From Tupaia tana (lineage: Eukaryota; Chordata; Mammalia; Scandentia; Tupaiidae): a stretch of DNA of 64,000 nt. Positions 35,209 through 46,275 of the stretch are shown piece after piece. A model generated the notes under the pieces. The model had not been told where the DNA came from and did not search any database. It was given only the letters and a program-made list of their open reading frames with translations. Location: assembly GCA_026018925.1 (NCBI GenBank), contig JAKSZU010000020.1:44374568-44438567 (forward strand). Reading direction: 5' to 3'. The translations under genes and the position numbers were made by a program. Position 1 is the stretch's first letter; every line of letters starts with the position of its first letter.

Positions 35209-35487
35209 ATAAGGTATCTTGAGTAGTAAAATTTACAGAAACTGAAAGGAGAATGCTGGTTGCCGGCACTTTGATAGCAGCAGAAACGATAATTGTTTAA
35301 AGGGTACAGAGTCCCAGTTTTGCAAGACAAAAAAGTCTTGAGATTGGTTTGCCAGCAATGCAACTACATTTAACACTACTAAAGTACACACTAAAAAATG
35401 GTTAAGAGGATAAATTCCATGTTTTGTGCATTTTTAGTAAATAAAGGCTATGCTGGATAGAAGTAAAAATAGAAAAGCAGTTCTTCT

Positions 35488-35749
35488 TTTTACCCCTGAG
35501 AGGTTTTCGCTATAGGGCACGTGCACTCGCCAGACAGACAGAGAGAGACATAGAGACAGAAAGCGAGAAATCACCCCCCAGGGGGGATGGTCACGCCGCA
35601 ATCCCTTCTCCTCCATTCTCCTCTCGGGATCTTGGGCACGCATGCACATGTGCCCGGCCTGAGTTTTAAGCCACCGGGTCCGGGACGCGAACCGCGGTCG
35701 ACTACGTGGGAGTCCAGCAACATAGCCATTACGCTAACTGCTGGTTCCC
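35488..35749 (-). repeat. Young SINE type A, minus strand, 16-bp target duplication, no poly(A)
   Basis: Flanked by GAAAAGCAGTTCTTCT at 35,472-35,487 and 35,750-35,765. The tail reads CCTCTCAGGGGTAAAA, not a long poly(A). Confidence 0.93.
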
Positions 35750-35841
35750 GAAAAGCAGTTCTTCTAAGAACACAGTAACTCTAGACAGTAGCACAAAGCA
35801 GGTCCTAAGGTCTAATAGGTAAGTAATTTTTTTGTTATTTT

Positions 35842-36093
35842 TTAATTTGGCAGAGGGTGCGTGTGCTTGCCCAAAAGAGGAAGGGAGGGAAGGAGAGAGG
35901 GAGGAAGCACCTCCCAATGGTTGTGATCATGCTACAATCCCTTTTCTTCCATTTCTCCATCCTGTTGAAATTTGGGGCAGGCATGCATATCTGTGTGCCT
36001 GGCGTGTTTTTCAACTCACTGGGGCAGAATTCAAACCACAGTCAGTCATGCATGCTCTAGCTCCTTTGACCACTAGGCTACAAGGCCAACCCA
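35842..36093 (-). repeat. SINE type C, minus strand
   Basis: TTTTTTAATTTGGCAGAGGGTG tail side, GGCTACAAGGCCAACCC head side. Confidence 0.8.
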
Positions 36094-36156
36094 AAGAAAA
36101 GTAATTTTGAGCCAGGGTAGGAGACTAAAGACTGTACCTACAAAATAAGTAGTTGG

Positions 36157-36350
36157 AGGACAGGCTAGTCAGTGGCACAGTGGTGAAACCCAACACACTA
36201 TGAGGCAGACTGGAAAGGTTGCCAGTTCTAGCCCAGAGACCTCCCTGAGTACACCAGGCATGCAAGTGTCCATGGTCCAGGCTGCCAGAGGTCAGGGATG
36301 CTGAATCAATCAATCAATCAATCTCTCTCTCTCTCAGAGAAAACTTAAAA
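36157..36350 (+). repeat. SINE type D, plus strand, with (AATC)n tail
   Basis: GGCTAGTCAGTGGCACAGTGG head. The tail contains (AATC)5 and (CT)n at 36,303-36,340. Confidence 0.65.
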
Positions 36351-36357
36351 GGGGGAG

Positions 36358-36585
36358 GAGGGCTGACTCACGGGCATGACTGTAAAACACTGCTCACAGC
36401 AATGCTGGATCCATAGGCAAGATTGTGAGTAGGGCTCCTGGCTGACCTGTATACTAAGCATGCCTATGATCTTTGCTGGCTAGGGAGAACAGAGGAGGTC
36501 CATCCACATCAAGAGACCTGGTTAAGGGTGCTTTTTTTCTTTCTCTTTCTGTCCCTCCCTCTCATGAAACAAACTCTAAAAAACT
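36358..36585 (+). repeat. SINE type D, plus strand
   Basis: AGGGCTGACTCACGGGCATG head, directly after the previous type D copy, so the two form a tandem pair. End CTCATGAAACAAACTC. Confidence 0.6.
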
Positions 36586-36627
36586 AAATGAGACACACAA
36601 AATACATTTAGTAAGTAAACCACTTAC

Positions 36628-36744
36628 TTCTAAATGCTTAGTGGCTTCTTCATTTCTGGACATAAGCATCAACTTCGTACGGATACTTCGCAAATGCATG
36701 TCACTTAAAATATTTACTCTCTTCACAGTTGCTTCACTGGCAGA
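36628..36744 (-). CDS. FXR1: FXR1 exon 7 (117 nt)
   Basis: Encodes [20 protein letters not shown] and [19 protein letters not shown] (39 residues, about 172-210), phase 0 at both ends. Acceptor CTATAG, donor GTAAGT. It finishes the KH0-like region and leads into KH1. A sense-oriented SINE lies about 70 nt upstream of the acceptor (36,816-37,026), so the branch-point region is confined to a short unique stretch. Confidence 0.97.
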
Positions 36745-36815
36745 CTATAGAAAAATATGTTAAAGACTCAAAAATATAATTTTTTCCAAAGTAACACAAA
36801 CACTTTTTTTCTTAA

Positions 36816-37026
36816 GGTTTCTGTCATAGGGTATGTGCACTCACTGAAAAGAGAGGGAGGGAAAGTAAAAAATCATCCCCTAGAGGGGATGGCATGCCGC
36901 AATCCCTTCTCCTTTCAGGATTCTAGGCACACATGTCCATGTGATTTTCAAGCTGCCAGGTCCAGGAACTGAACCAGGGTCAGCCATGTGAATCCAGAGC
37001 CTTAACCATCATGCCACCTGCTGGCC
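36816..37026 (-). repeat. SINE (A/C intermediate), minus strand, near exon 7 acceptor
   Basis: GGTTTCTGTCATAGGGTATG tail side, CATGCCACCTGCTGGCC head side. Sense to FXR1 and about 70 nt from exon 7. Confidence 0.8.
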
Positions 37027-37738
37027 AAACAAATACATTCTTCTAGATGATGATTTCCTGGATTCTCATCTACTACACTTCTCCCTTTGCCTAAAACTCC
37101 TTCCCCACCTGAGTAATCATTACTTCCTTTCTGAATTTCCTGTTATTTGGAACTGTAAGATCATGTGGAGGTAGGGGAATCCAGGATCCCATATGTTAAC
37201 AATTTATAACGTTAAGTATGTCATATTAGTCATTTTCTTTTTCTTATTGAAGAAGAAATCAAAAGTACAGTCCCCAGCTTAGTATGGTTCAATTTGTTAA
37301 TTTTTTTATTTTTACGATGGTTTGAAGGCAAAAAGCACTCAGTAGATACCGTAATTTATCCACACAACCATTCTGTTTTTACTTTCAGTAGTTAGTAAAG
37401 TACATGATATATTTGATATTCTGTTATAAAACAGGCTTTTATGATAGGGGATTCCACCTAATTGTAGGCTACTGTTAAGTGATTAAAAGCACATTTAAGG
37501 TTGGCTAGACTAAGCACTGATGTACATCAGGTATAATAAATACATTTTTGACTTACAATAATCGTGTTAATTCAATTTACATTAGACTTACATTGTTTTA
37601 TAATTACAAAAATTTTTTTCTCCACCATATTAATGAATATTCCACTAAGCTTACTGTGCTTTTATCTTTTGAAGTATCTAAGTATAAAATCTGTGCAATA
37701 CTTGCTAATTAGCTACCTTAAAATACCGCATATCTTAC

Positions 37739-37832
37739 CAGTATCATTAGCTGTGTAGTTTCTGGGTGGTAAAAAATTCTGCATGCTCCTACTGCTTTCT
37801 TAAAATCTTTATGTGCATTTTCATTAGCACAC
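37739..37832 (-). CDS. FXR1: FXR1 exon 6 (94 nt)
   Basis: One base completes the Ala codon from exon 5, then [20 protein letters not shown] and [11 protein letters not shown] (about residues 140-171). Acceptor TTTCTAG, donor GTAAGA. The sequence corresponds to the KH0-like fold between the Tudor tandem and KH1. It ends in phase 0. Confidence 0.97.
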
Positions 37833-38059
37833 CTAGAAAAAAAGTCATCACATGTAAGACTTCAGTAATTGATTAAATTTAGAAAGGAGTCATAATGCAA
37901 ACGCAGTATTTCATTTTTACATCACCCATTAAAATCTTTATTAAAAGGATTTTCCATCAGAAGGTTTTGATTGGGTGTTTGGGGAAAAAAGATTGTTTTG
38001 TAGCACTGAAAAAAATCCTCTTAATTTAGAAACCACTTCAAGTAAACAAAATTACTCAC

Positions 38060-38208
38060 GCCTCTCTCAAATCCTCAGGAACATCCACTGTGCATTTAAA
38101 GAAGGTATTTTTTTTGACAGTTTTATTCTGATTGACAGGTCGAAGTCGCTCAAATGTGACTATTTCATTGTAAGTGGCATCGCAAGCAGCATATTCAATG
38201 ACGTAAAA
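38060..38208 (-). CDS. FXR1: FXR1 exon 5 (149 nt)
   Basis: Encodes [40 protein letters not shown] and VDVPEDLRE (about residues 91-139) plus GC of the next Ala. Acceptor CTTTTAG, donor GTGAGT. The first part closes Tudor 2. The [20 protein letters not shown] segment begins the KH0-like region, which in the paralog FMRP follows the Tudor tandem. Exons 4-6 are clustered within about 0.9 kb. Confidence 0.97.
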
Positions 38209-38596
38209 CTAAAAGACATCAAAATGCTTTAAAAATTCCATTTGAACAAAAAAAAGGGGGACTTTAAATGAAGTTTTAATTACCCTGCTTAGCTTAACCA
38301 GTAAACCCTCCCCCAGGTAGCACAAATACTAAGCACACATTGATTTGATTTTCCTAAACTATTGACAGAATAGAGGTTCTTATAAGCAGGACCTCTGGAG
38401 AACAGCTTTAGTTTTTGCCAACAAAAAAACACAAAGAAACTACCAATACAATGAATGTTTTAAATTTTTGATCAACTATTTCTTAGGTAAGAGTTTTAGA
38501 AGCAAAACTTGAGTTGGAATAATATTTTACAAAAACCAGGGGCTAACGTATTTACATGGAAACTAGGACAAAGCAACTATCATCAAGATCACTTAC

Positions 38597-38668
38597 TTCT
38601 CCTTTCATCATCCGAACTTTAGCCAACCACCATCCACATGGTTCCTGGTCATTTGCTCTTGAATATAC
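38597..38668 (-). CDS. FXR1: FXR1 exon 4 (72 nt)
   Basis: Encodes [20 protein letters not shown] then MKGE (about residues 67-90), in phase 0 at both ends. Acceptor CTATCCAG, donor GTAAGT. The GWWLAKV core is the second Agenet/Tudor strand pair, with the aromatic residues expected of the ligand cage. At 72 nt, skipping would stay in frame but would destroy the domain. Confidence 0.97.
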
Positions 38669-38853
38669 CTGGATAGGGAAAAAATGACTTTATCCATTCA
38701 TTTCAAAAGATTTCAACACTGTAAACAATGACTTGTAATAAATGCTAAATCCCATTAAACTCTAGAATCAAAAATGTTGTTACTGAAATTAGTGTACAGT
38801 TCAATGCAAGTTCTGTGTATGATTAAATTTTATTACTTAAAATATAAAATTGG

Positions 38854-39118
38854 AAGAACCAGCAGTTAGCGTAATGGCTATGTCGCTGGATTCCCACGTA
38901 GTCGACCGCGGTTCGCATCCCGGACCCGGTGGCTTAAAACTCACGCCGGGCGCGTGTGCGTGCGTGTCCAAGATCCCGAGAGGAGAATGGAGGAGAAGGG
39001 ATTGCGGCGTGACCATCCCCCCGGGGGGTGATTTCTCGCTTTCTGTCTCTATGTCTCTCTCTGTCTGTCTGGCGAGCGCACGCACCCTATAGCAAAAACC
39101 TCTCCAAAAAAAAAAAAA
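38854..39118 (+). repeat. Young SINE type A, plus strand, in intron 3
   Basis: GAACCAGCAGTTAGCGTAATG head, flanked by AAAATTGG at 38,846-38,853 and 39,119-39,126. It ends exactly where the HAL1-like element begins. Confidence 0.92.
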
Positions 39119-39119
39119 A

Positions 39120-41583
39120 AAATTGGGATCTAGCCATTTTGGGAGAAAGGAAGATGTCCCACTGCTAACTGGGCCTCCAGCATACAAAACCCGCGTGAAC
39201 AGCCCTTCTTCAAGAGACAGACAGCTCCATGGCTCCTGCGATCTAGACATTTCGCGCGGTTTTCTAATTTTTGAGTTTTATTGAAATTTTTTGAATATTA
39301 ATGTTTCTTTAGATTTATTTAAAAGATTTTCTCTTCTTTTCTCTGCTTCTTGTCTGGTTTTTTGCTGCTGTTGGTATTGTTTCCCTCTCTCTGCTTCCTT
39401 TTCTGCACACTCCTCGACCCTCAGATTGAACCTCCAAGTTCGGGAAGAAACTGACCCTCCACCAGATGACTAGAAATCGCTGCAGGACCACAAGAAATAT
39501 GGAGAAGCAGGAAAATACTTCTCCCACAAGGGAAACGGATAGCTCCTCTTCATCCACACACAGTTCAATGAAAATCATGGAAATATCTGGTAAAGGATTC
39601 AGAACATTCATAATGGCCAAGCTAACAGAGATGGAAGAGAAGAGAGACAAGGAACTGCTGAAGAGGAAGGAGAAAGGAGTTGAAGAGTTCCAGGAGGTGA
39701 GGAAATTCATGCAAGATCTAAAAGAGGAATTTCACACTTTACCAAAGAATCAGATGGAACTGTTAGAGATGAAGGCTATAATACAAGAAGTCAAAATCTC
39801 CTTTGAAAGTATTAAAAGCAGACTAGATCAGAAAATAGAATCTCTAATGTAGAAGATAAAATGGCTGGCCTAGAAAAATCCACCATGAAGACTGAGAAAA
39901 TGGCCCAAAAATTTGAGAATAATATGTGAGAAGTACTAGATACAATTAAACGTCCAAACATCCGGATAATAGAAATCCCAGAGGGTGAAGAGACTCATAA
40001 GGGCATTGATAACCTATTCCATGAAATCCTGCAAGAAAACTTTCCAAACCTGGAGAGGCACTCAAAGATTCAGTCCCAAGAAATACAGAGGACCCCAAAT
40101 AGAATCAACCCAAGAAGATCTTCTCCAAGAAACATTATAGCCAGATTGACCAAAACCACGAGAATGGGAAAATATATTCAAAGTATTAAGGGAAAAACAA
40201 TTTCAACTGAGAATTCTGTACCCAGCAAGGTTATCGTTCATTTGGGAAGAAAAGACACGAACTTTCCCAGATAAACAAAACCTGAAAGAATTTACCAGCA
40301 CCAGACCAGATCTCCAAGAAGTTCTTAAGGGAGTGCTATGTCAGTAAAATTAAATGCAGACACACAGAAATAAGAGTTCAAAAACTAAGAAAATGGGCAA
40401 CTTAATTGTAGGGACAATGATTGAGATAAATATTATATCCCAGAATTCAATCTGGAAGATCGAACCTTAACAGAAGAAAGATTAAGTACATGAGACTGAA
40501 CCGATGAAACAACATTCTGTGACTTGACTGAATTATTGCTGCTTTTCTCCTAAGCTTTGTTTTCCGGTTTTAAAGGATTTTTGTCCTGTCTTGAGCTGTT
40601 GATAGGTGCATGTACCTACTATTTGAACAGAATACTAACCTGTTTCTAGGCTTTAAGTTTCAAGGAAATATCATTACCAGTTCAAAACTACTCTTCTCGA
40701 AATTACCTGCTGAAAATAGTTATACTACTTATGATATTGTGTGATCAACAAAATGTTGTGGAAAAAGGAAAGGAAGACAACTGTATATAGCAGAGATAGT
40801 GTAATAAGAGAGTGGGAAAGGGCAGAGGGTCAAATATGGGGTAAAAAACATATATATACGTATACATATGTATGAAAGTAGAAATGGAATTATTATTGAT
40901 GATAACATGCATGATTAAGCCACTATGCAGTTTATTCTAGATGGGAAACCACATTTAGTACGTTGTGCTGATGCTCAGGGAATGAATGTTAAGTAATTAA
41001 AAAAAAAAGTTGCAGGAGAAAAAAAAAAAACGGTAAAACTGTTCATATCGAAATTTAAAAAAAAATTCATATTTGATGACTGCAGTAAGCTATATAGCCC
41101 CAGCTGGGTACTACTTTATAATATGTTCATTCTACTCACTGGGGTTTATGCCTAAAGTCAGACTTGGGTTCATGTATAGGTATATATCAGCTGTGCTAGC
41201 TATTGGATATATTTATTTAGACTACTGAAGTTCATTAGCAAATCAATTAAATGGGGGGGAAAGGGCATAGAAAGCAACCATGGATACCAGAGACAATGTG
41301 GGAGGAGGGTGGGACATGGCAGAGGGTGAGGGATAAGGAATCAAGGATGGCAAAACAAAAAACAAAGTATACAAGACATAAGAATTGGAAAATTATTTGG
41401 TGAAAACATGTATGTTGATGTGCTTGATTGAACCAATACACAGTGTATTTTGGATGGAAAATTCATTTGTATGCTGTAGTGATGTATAGTGAATTAATGT
41501 AAAAAATATAAATTTAAAGAGAAACAAATGCAGAAAAAAAATAAATAATAAAAAATATAAAAAATTAAAAAAATAAAATTGAT
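39120..41583 (+). mobile_element. HAL1-like (half-L1, ORF1-only) retrotransposon
   Basis: The 5' UTR-like leader is followed by the ORF1 N-terminal region (39,466-39,852). Next come an RRM start PNIRIIEIPEGEE (about 39,953-39,991), FHEILQENFPNL, and a C-terminal block ILYPARLSF ... TRPDLQEVLKGVLCQ ending in TAA near 40,349. No reverse transcriptase follows. Instead there is a long A-rich 3' region with two similar 3' units. Stops and frameshifts make it inactive. Such elements depend on L1 enzymes in trans. Confidence 0.75.
39466..39852 (+). pseudogene. L1/HAL1 ORF1 N-terminal fragment (128 residues)
   Basis: Starts MTRNRCRTTRNMEKQ and has a charged alpha-helical part (AKLTEMEEKRDKELLKRKE, then EFQEVRKFMQDLKEE) expected to form the trimeric coiled coil of L1 ORF1p. 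It stops at 39,850. The RRM continues in a shifted frame beyond an additional stop, so no full ORF1p can be made. Closest family: L1 ORF1p, an RNA-binding chaperone. Confidence 0.7.
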
Positions 41584-41733
41584 GTGGCCAGCATGTGGTG
41601 GATTCCCACATGGCTAACTACGGGTCAAGTCCTGGACCCAGTGGCTTGCTTTTTCATTCTCTCCCTCTCTCCCTAGTCAAATTAAAAACAGTAATAATAA
41701 TAATATTAATAAAGTTAAATAAAATATTTTTTA
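41584..41733 (+). repeat. SINE type B, plus strand, 14-bp target duplication
   Basis: Flanked by AAAATAAAATTGAT at 41,570-41,583 and 41,734-41,747. It inserted in the A-rich 3' end of the HAL1-like element. The A box region is partly deleted. Confidence 0.85.
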
Positions 41734-41924
41734 AAAATAAAATTGATTACTTTTTGGGCAATTTGACTTCTTGAAAATCAAATCACCAATTAATGAAGGT
41801 TTACTACACATAAACATTAAAGAAATCTTCCTTACAAAACAAAGTTCATCAAAACTAAGAACTGTTTTCATGGTCCAATTGAGGTAGGAGACAAGGACTC
41901 TAAAAATATAGTTAACGTATAGGC

Positions 41925-42535
41925 CCAAGATGGAGTCACAAAATGGCTAAGTTTTGAGATGGAGCCAGTGATGGATGGCTCAGTGACTAACCTAGGCAAT
42001 ATGACCTAGACCTACAACAAAGGCATTTTCCATGCCCTACCACATTCCAGGAAGAAGGTAAGATAATGGTTTTCATGGCTCAAAGCTTCTAGACAAAGAC
42101 TCTCTTGACCCTGGAACCCACACCTAAGTTAGGAAATAACTGGACCCGTCCAGCACATGTCCCTCTCTACCAAGACGGGAATGCACAAGCCTCACCTAGA
42201 ACCCAAGTCCGGATAAAGCTCTTCCTCATCCACATAAAAACCCCTTGCCACAGTTCTTCCTTGACAACTCATTTTTCCTGGTCCCTCCCTTCTTGGGAGC
42301 TCTGTTTTTCCTTCCCTCTCCTTTAATCAACTCCCCAATTTGCTACACCTGCTGTGTCCATGACTCTCAATACTTCCTGTGGGTGGGACAAGAACCTGAG
42401 TCTCATTGCAAATGTAAACTAGATCACCCCACCACCCCCTCGTTCCTATGTCACAATCACAGAGCACAGGGGACCAAGGAGTGAGGCTGTGGCCACATGA
42501 GACACCCAAGTTCAGATCTTATACGAACCTGAACA
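41925..42535 (+). mobile_element. LTR-like block (possible solo endogenous retrovirus LTR)
   Basis: It has phrases common in mammalian class I LTRs: AAGATGGAGTCACAAAATGG near the left end, a TATA-like CATAAAAACC at about 42,233-42,242, and GTGGGACAAGAACC then GAGTCTCATTGCAAATGTA near the right. TG/CA ends and a target duplication could not be fixed. No viral genes are next to it. Confidence 0.4.
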
Positions 42536-42600
42536 TGCTGGGCGTGGTAGCACATACCTGCAATTCTACCTAACTGGGAGGCTGGGACAAAAGATTCCAA
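42532..42600 (+). repeat. 7SL-derived monomer fragment (FLAM-like)
   Basis: CTGGGCGTGGTAGCACATACC then TAACTGGGAGGCTGGGACA matches the left part of Alu/7SL RNA with scattered changes. Too short to be a functional 7SL gene. Confidence 0.75.
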
Positions 42601-43314
42601 CACTAGATGCTATCAAAAATGCCATCCCCTTCTCCCCACTCTTCCTTCCATGCTCTTGCACATACATTCATGCACTTAGCTCCCTAACACTCTTTCATAA
42701 AAAACACTGTTTTCAAAAAGTAAAAAACTTAGTCTGAAAATTCTTTTCAATAATATGATCACTTGCTAAATAACCTGTCTTCAAATGGGCTAAAACTGTT
42801 TACCTGAACAACAAAAAAACCACACACATTTCTTCTATCTAGCAAAGTACGTAAGTGTCTTGGGATATCTACAAAAAATAAATCTTACACTCTTTACATT
42901 TGTAAATAGGTTAGAAAAGATTGACCTGGGAACTTTCTCATGATACAGAAGCATACTTAAGATATTTTCAATACACTGAGAAGCATTCCACAAAAATCTT
43001 CACTATAGAAAATGAGCCTGCCCTTGCAGAGGTGGCCAAGAAAACCTATTAGTGGATGTTATCAGTCACCTAGAAAATAAATGCAAACTACAAGTAGGCA
43101 AATAGTTTTGGAAAATCTGAAACACCCATCAAGATGATTTGAGAAAAATCTTAGAAGTGATAGTAATACTAGAATTGTAAATAAGTAAGCCAAAACACAC
43201 TGATGAACTTTACCATACACCATGATTAAAAAAAAAAAAAGGTAGAAAAAAAAACTAGAAAGGCCAACACACAATCAGGGGATGGTAGAGTCAATTTTAG
43301 CTTCTTTTTAAAAA

Positions 43315-43566
43315 ATTCTGACAAAGGACATGTGCACTCACCAGAGAGAGACAGAAAGGCAGGCAAAATGAGAATGTGGGGAATGGTTATGAAGCAGCCC
43401 TTCTCCTCCCTCTCTCTTCCTTTAGGGATTTGGGGAATGCATATCTGCATATTTGCCTGGTGTGTTTTTCAAGCCACTGGGTCCAGGTTTGAGCTATGAG
43501 TCTGGTCTTGAACCAGAATGGCCTTGTAGGATCCAGCTGCCGTAACCATCCTGCCATAGGCTAGCC
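43315..43566 (-). repeat. SINE type C, minus strand
   Basis: TTCTGACAAAGGACATGTGC tail side, CCATAGGCTAGCCC head side. Contains a small internal repeat of the B box region. Confidence 0.78.
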
Positions 43567-43680
43567 CAATTTTAGCTTCTTTTCTGAGATCTAACTTTTC
43601 AAAAAGATTATTACTTTATTATTTTCATTCTTTCAGATCTTTCAAAGGAAACCAAAAAATTTTGTTTTTAAAGAATCATC

Positions 43681-43930
43681 GGGACCAGCAGTTAGCGTAA
43701 TGGCTATGTTGCTGGACTCCCACATAGTCGACCAAGGTTCGCGTCCCAGACCCGGTGGCTTAAAACTCACGCCGGGCGCGTGTGCATGTGTGCCCAAGAT
43801 CCCAAGAAGAGAATGGAGAAGGGATTGCGGCGTGGCCATCGCCCCTGGGGGGTGATTTCTAGCTTTCTCTCTCTGTCTGTCTGGCAAGCGCACACACCCT
43901 ATGGCAAAAACCTCTCCAAAAAAAAAAAAA
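43681..43930 (+). repeat. Young SINE type A, plus strand, 11-bp target duplication
   Basis: GGACCAGCAGTTAGCGTAATG head, flanked by AAAGAATCATC at 43,670-43,680 and 43,931-43,941. Confidence 0.93.
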
Positions 43931-43943
43931 AAAGAATCATCCT

Positions 43944-44100
43944 GGGGCCAGCAGGTGGCATGGTGGATGAGGATGCTAGAGTCCCACATGGCTGACAATG
44001 GTTTAAGCCCCAGACCTGGCAGCTTGCTTTTTTTCTCTCCCCCTTTCTCACTCTGTCCCTCTCTAGTCCAATTTAAATAAATAAAGTTAAGTAATTCTTT
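43944..44100 (+). repeat. SINE type B, plus strand, sharing the same target site
   Basis: GGGGCCAGCAGGTGGCATGG head, tail TTTAAATAAATAAAGTTAAG. A third copy of AAAGAATCATCCT follows at 44,122-44,134. Confidence 0.85.
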
Positions 44101-44307
44101 ATATATATATAAAAAGAAATAAAAGAATCATCCTAAGGTGTCCTTACTGCATAGCCCAAATATTTACAATTACCCATAATTGTAAAACAAACCACATTTA
44201 CAAAAAAGGCCTTGTGCAATAATTAGAGGAATCAGAAGACATACGAAGACACAGAAGCACTCCCACTTCTACTGATGAATGTGAAATTTATTATAAAACA
44301 AAATCTC

Positions 44308-44560
44308 AGCCCAGGTCATGGCCTGGTGGTTACATAAATTGGATCCCATGTGGCAGATTGTGAAGTTCAAGTCCCAGACTCAACAAAAGATTGAAAAACA
44401 CACTGGACAAACACATTGGGCATGTGTGCATGCATGTCCCAAATCACAAATTAGAGGAAGAAATGGAAAAGGGGTTGTAGCAAGGCCATTCCATGTGGGG
44501 TAGGGGGAAGGACTCTCATGTTCTTTCTCCAGTGAGTATACAGGCTCTCTAGCAAAAAGA
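44308..44560 (+). repeat. SINE type C, plus strand
   Basis: CAGCCCAGGTCATGGCCTGG head, with a duplicated ACACACTGGACAAACACATTGG part. Tail GCTCTCTAGCAAAAAG. Confidence 0.75.
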
Positions 44561-44879
44561 AAAAAAACTCAGACTATGAAATCCTAGAATGGTATTATGT
44601 AGGAGACATCCTAGATCAATGTTTTCAAACAAATACATTGCAAAGGAGAAAAAAGAACAGTTAACCAATCGACTAGAACTTTCTCAAAGTTCAACAAGAA
44701 ACCAGAGCAACTGCTTTCTAGAAGTGCACATGACAGTATAACTGCTGCCCTATGTCCACCCAAAATTTATATGTTCTACCACTGTAATGAAATTAAGAGG
44801 ACAGAAACTTACAGATAACTAGTATTGAAAAAGGGGGCCTTTGAGTGTGATAGTGTCTAGAATAGGGCCTCCATGATTG

Positions 44880-45055
44880 AGTTCTGGTGGCTTTATGAAA
44901 GGGAATCCTGATCCTGGTGGCTTCTCTCTCTCTCACCACACCCCCCCCTTTCGTGAGAAATGTGGTGTGACCACATCCCATTGGGGGGTGCTTTGTCTCT
45001 CACTCTCTGACAAGCACTGTACCCTATGGCAATTAAACAAACAAACAAACAAAAA
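44880..45055 (+). repeat. Partial SINE type C, plus strand
   Basis: Keeps the end only (GGTGTGACCACATCCCATTG ... CCCTATGGCAATTAAAC) with an (AAAC)n tail. Confidence 0.65.
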
Positions 45056-46059
45056 CAACTCTTAGTAAAAATACCTAATAATGTTGGATTTCACTAGCCT
45101 TTCATTCTCATGGTAAAATTATTTGTAAAATACCTTAAATTAAAAAAAGGACTGTTAGACTCAAATGGTAAATGATCAGTGACAGTTTTCCCTAGTAGGT
45201 TAAAGGTTTAAAAAAAAAAAAAGAAAGAAAGAAAAACACTAAACTAAGAACCAGCAGGAAGTGTCCATTTTCAAGCACTATCTCAGAGAGGCAGCTCAGC
45301 TAAGCAGATTGGAGTATCGGTTGGTGCTCTATAGTGGATGGGTTATAGTGAATGGGTACCTCAAGCTTGATTTGCTGAAAAGACAGGTATTAAAGCTATC
45401 TAAACCCCTTTATTCCTTTTCTATTTTCACCAAAGCATAATCCCCTAGGAATCTATCTTTCCTATGGCTTCCTATGTAGCTTGCTTACAAAAAATAGAAT
45501 AAACCATTCTTAACTGCCTAAAGGCTTTACTTCTCATTGAAAATTACAATGCTGGATTCAATTTTATACTTAATATCCATTTCTGTAAGTTTCATTAATA
45601 ACTTTACCCCTGAAATTAAAGCCACTCTCATAAAGCCAAATAAATCTAAGTTCCTGAGCCTGAATCGAAACACCGAATTTGGTTCCACTTTAGTGCTATA
45701 GGTATGAAATTTAGTATATCTCACATAAAAAAAAATTCACTTTAATACTCCCATTAGAACTGTAGACTACATACTATATCCCAAATGTTGATTAATGAAT
45801 TGACTGATGAACATCATTTGAATAAGAGCATCTTATAGAAAGCTCTTTCTTTAATTTCACTTAACTATCCTAACTACTCCATGGGAGCAATTCACATTCT
45901 GAAGCAATGGCCCTCATTGCTCTAACATCCTAAAGCTTCATCAAATCTAAAGAAGAGCTTAAAACACAGGAATGACAATGAGACACCATACAGCAAAATA
46001 ATATTCAAGACTACTGTTCATGGAGTTGAAGACTGAATAGGAAGAACCCCATATTGCAA
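45056..46059. other. Intron 3: unique AT-rich stretch
   Basis: About 1 kb without recognisable repeats or exons, apart from an A/G simple run at 45,211-45,236. Confidence 0.4.
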
Positions 46060-46275
46060 GGTCAACCCATGGTCAAGGGGCCAAGAGGTTTGGATCCCAC
46101 AGGGCCATCCGCAGTTGAAATCCCAACCCCGGCAGCTTGAAAAATATGCTGGGCACATGTGCCCCAAGTCCTGACAGATGGCAAAATGGAGAAGGGATTG
46201 TAGCACGACCATGCCCCACTGGAGGGTGCTTTGCTTTCTCTCTCTGATGAGCACATGTGCCTTGTGGCAACATAC
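46060..46275 (+). repeat. SINE type C, plus strand
   Basis: CAACCCATGGTCAAGGGGCC head, B box AGTTGAAATCCC, end GTGCCTTGTGGCAACATAC. Confidence 0.75.

Noticed and set aside
39466-39852. Functional host gene from the 128-codon plus-strand frame
   Set aside because: It matches an L1 ORF1 coiled coil, is followed by stops and a frameshift before the RRM, and sits inside an element with an A-rich end.
44760-44880. Fragment resembling an old LTR or DNA element (also about 15,746-15,834 and 57,300-57,420)
   Set aside because: Only faint similarity to known mammalian repeats with AAATTCATATGTT- or GATGTGACTAAGG-type phrases. The family and borders could not be defined, so no feature is listed.
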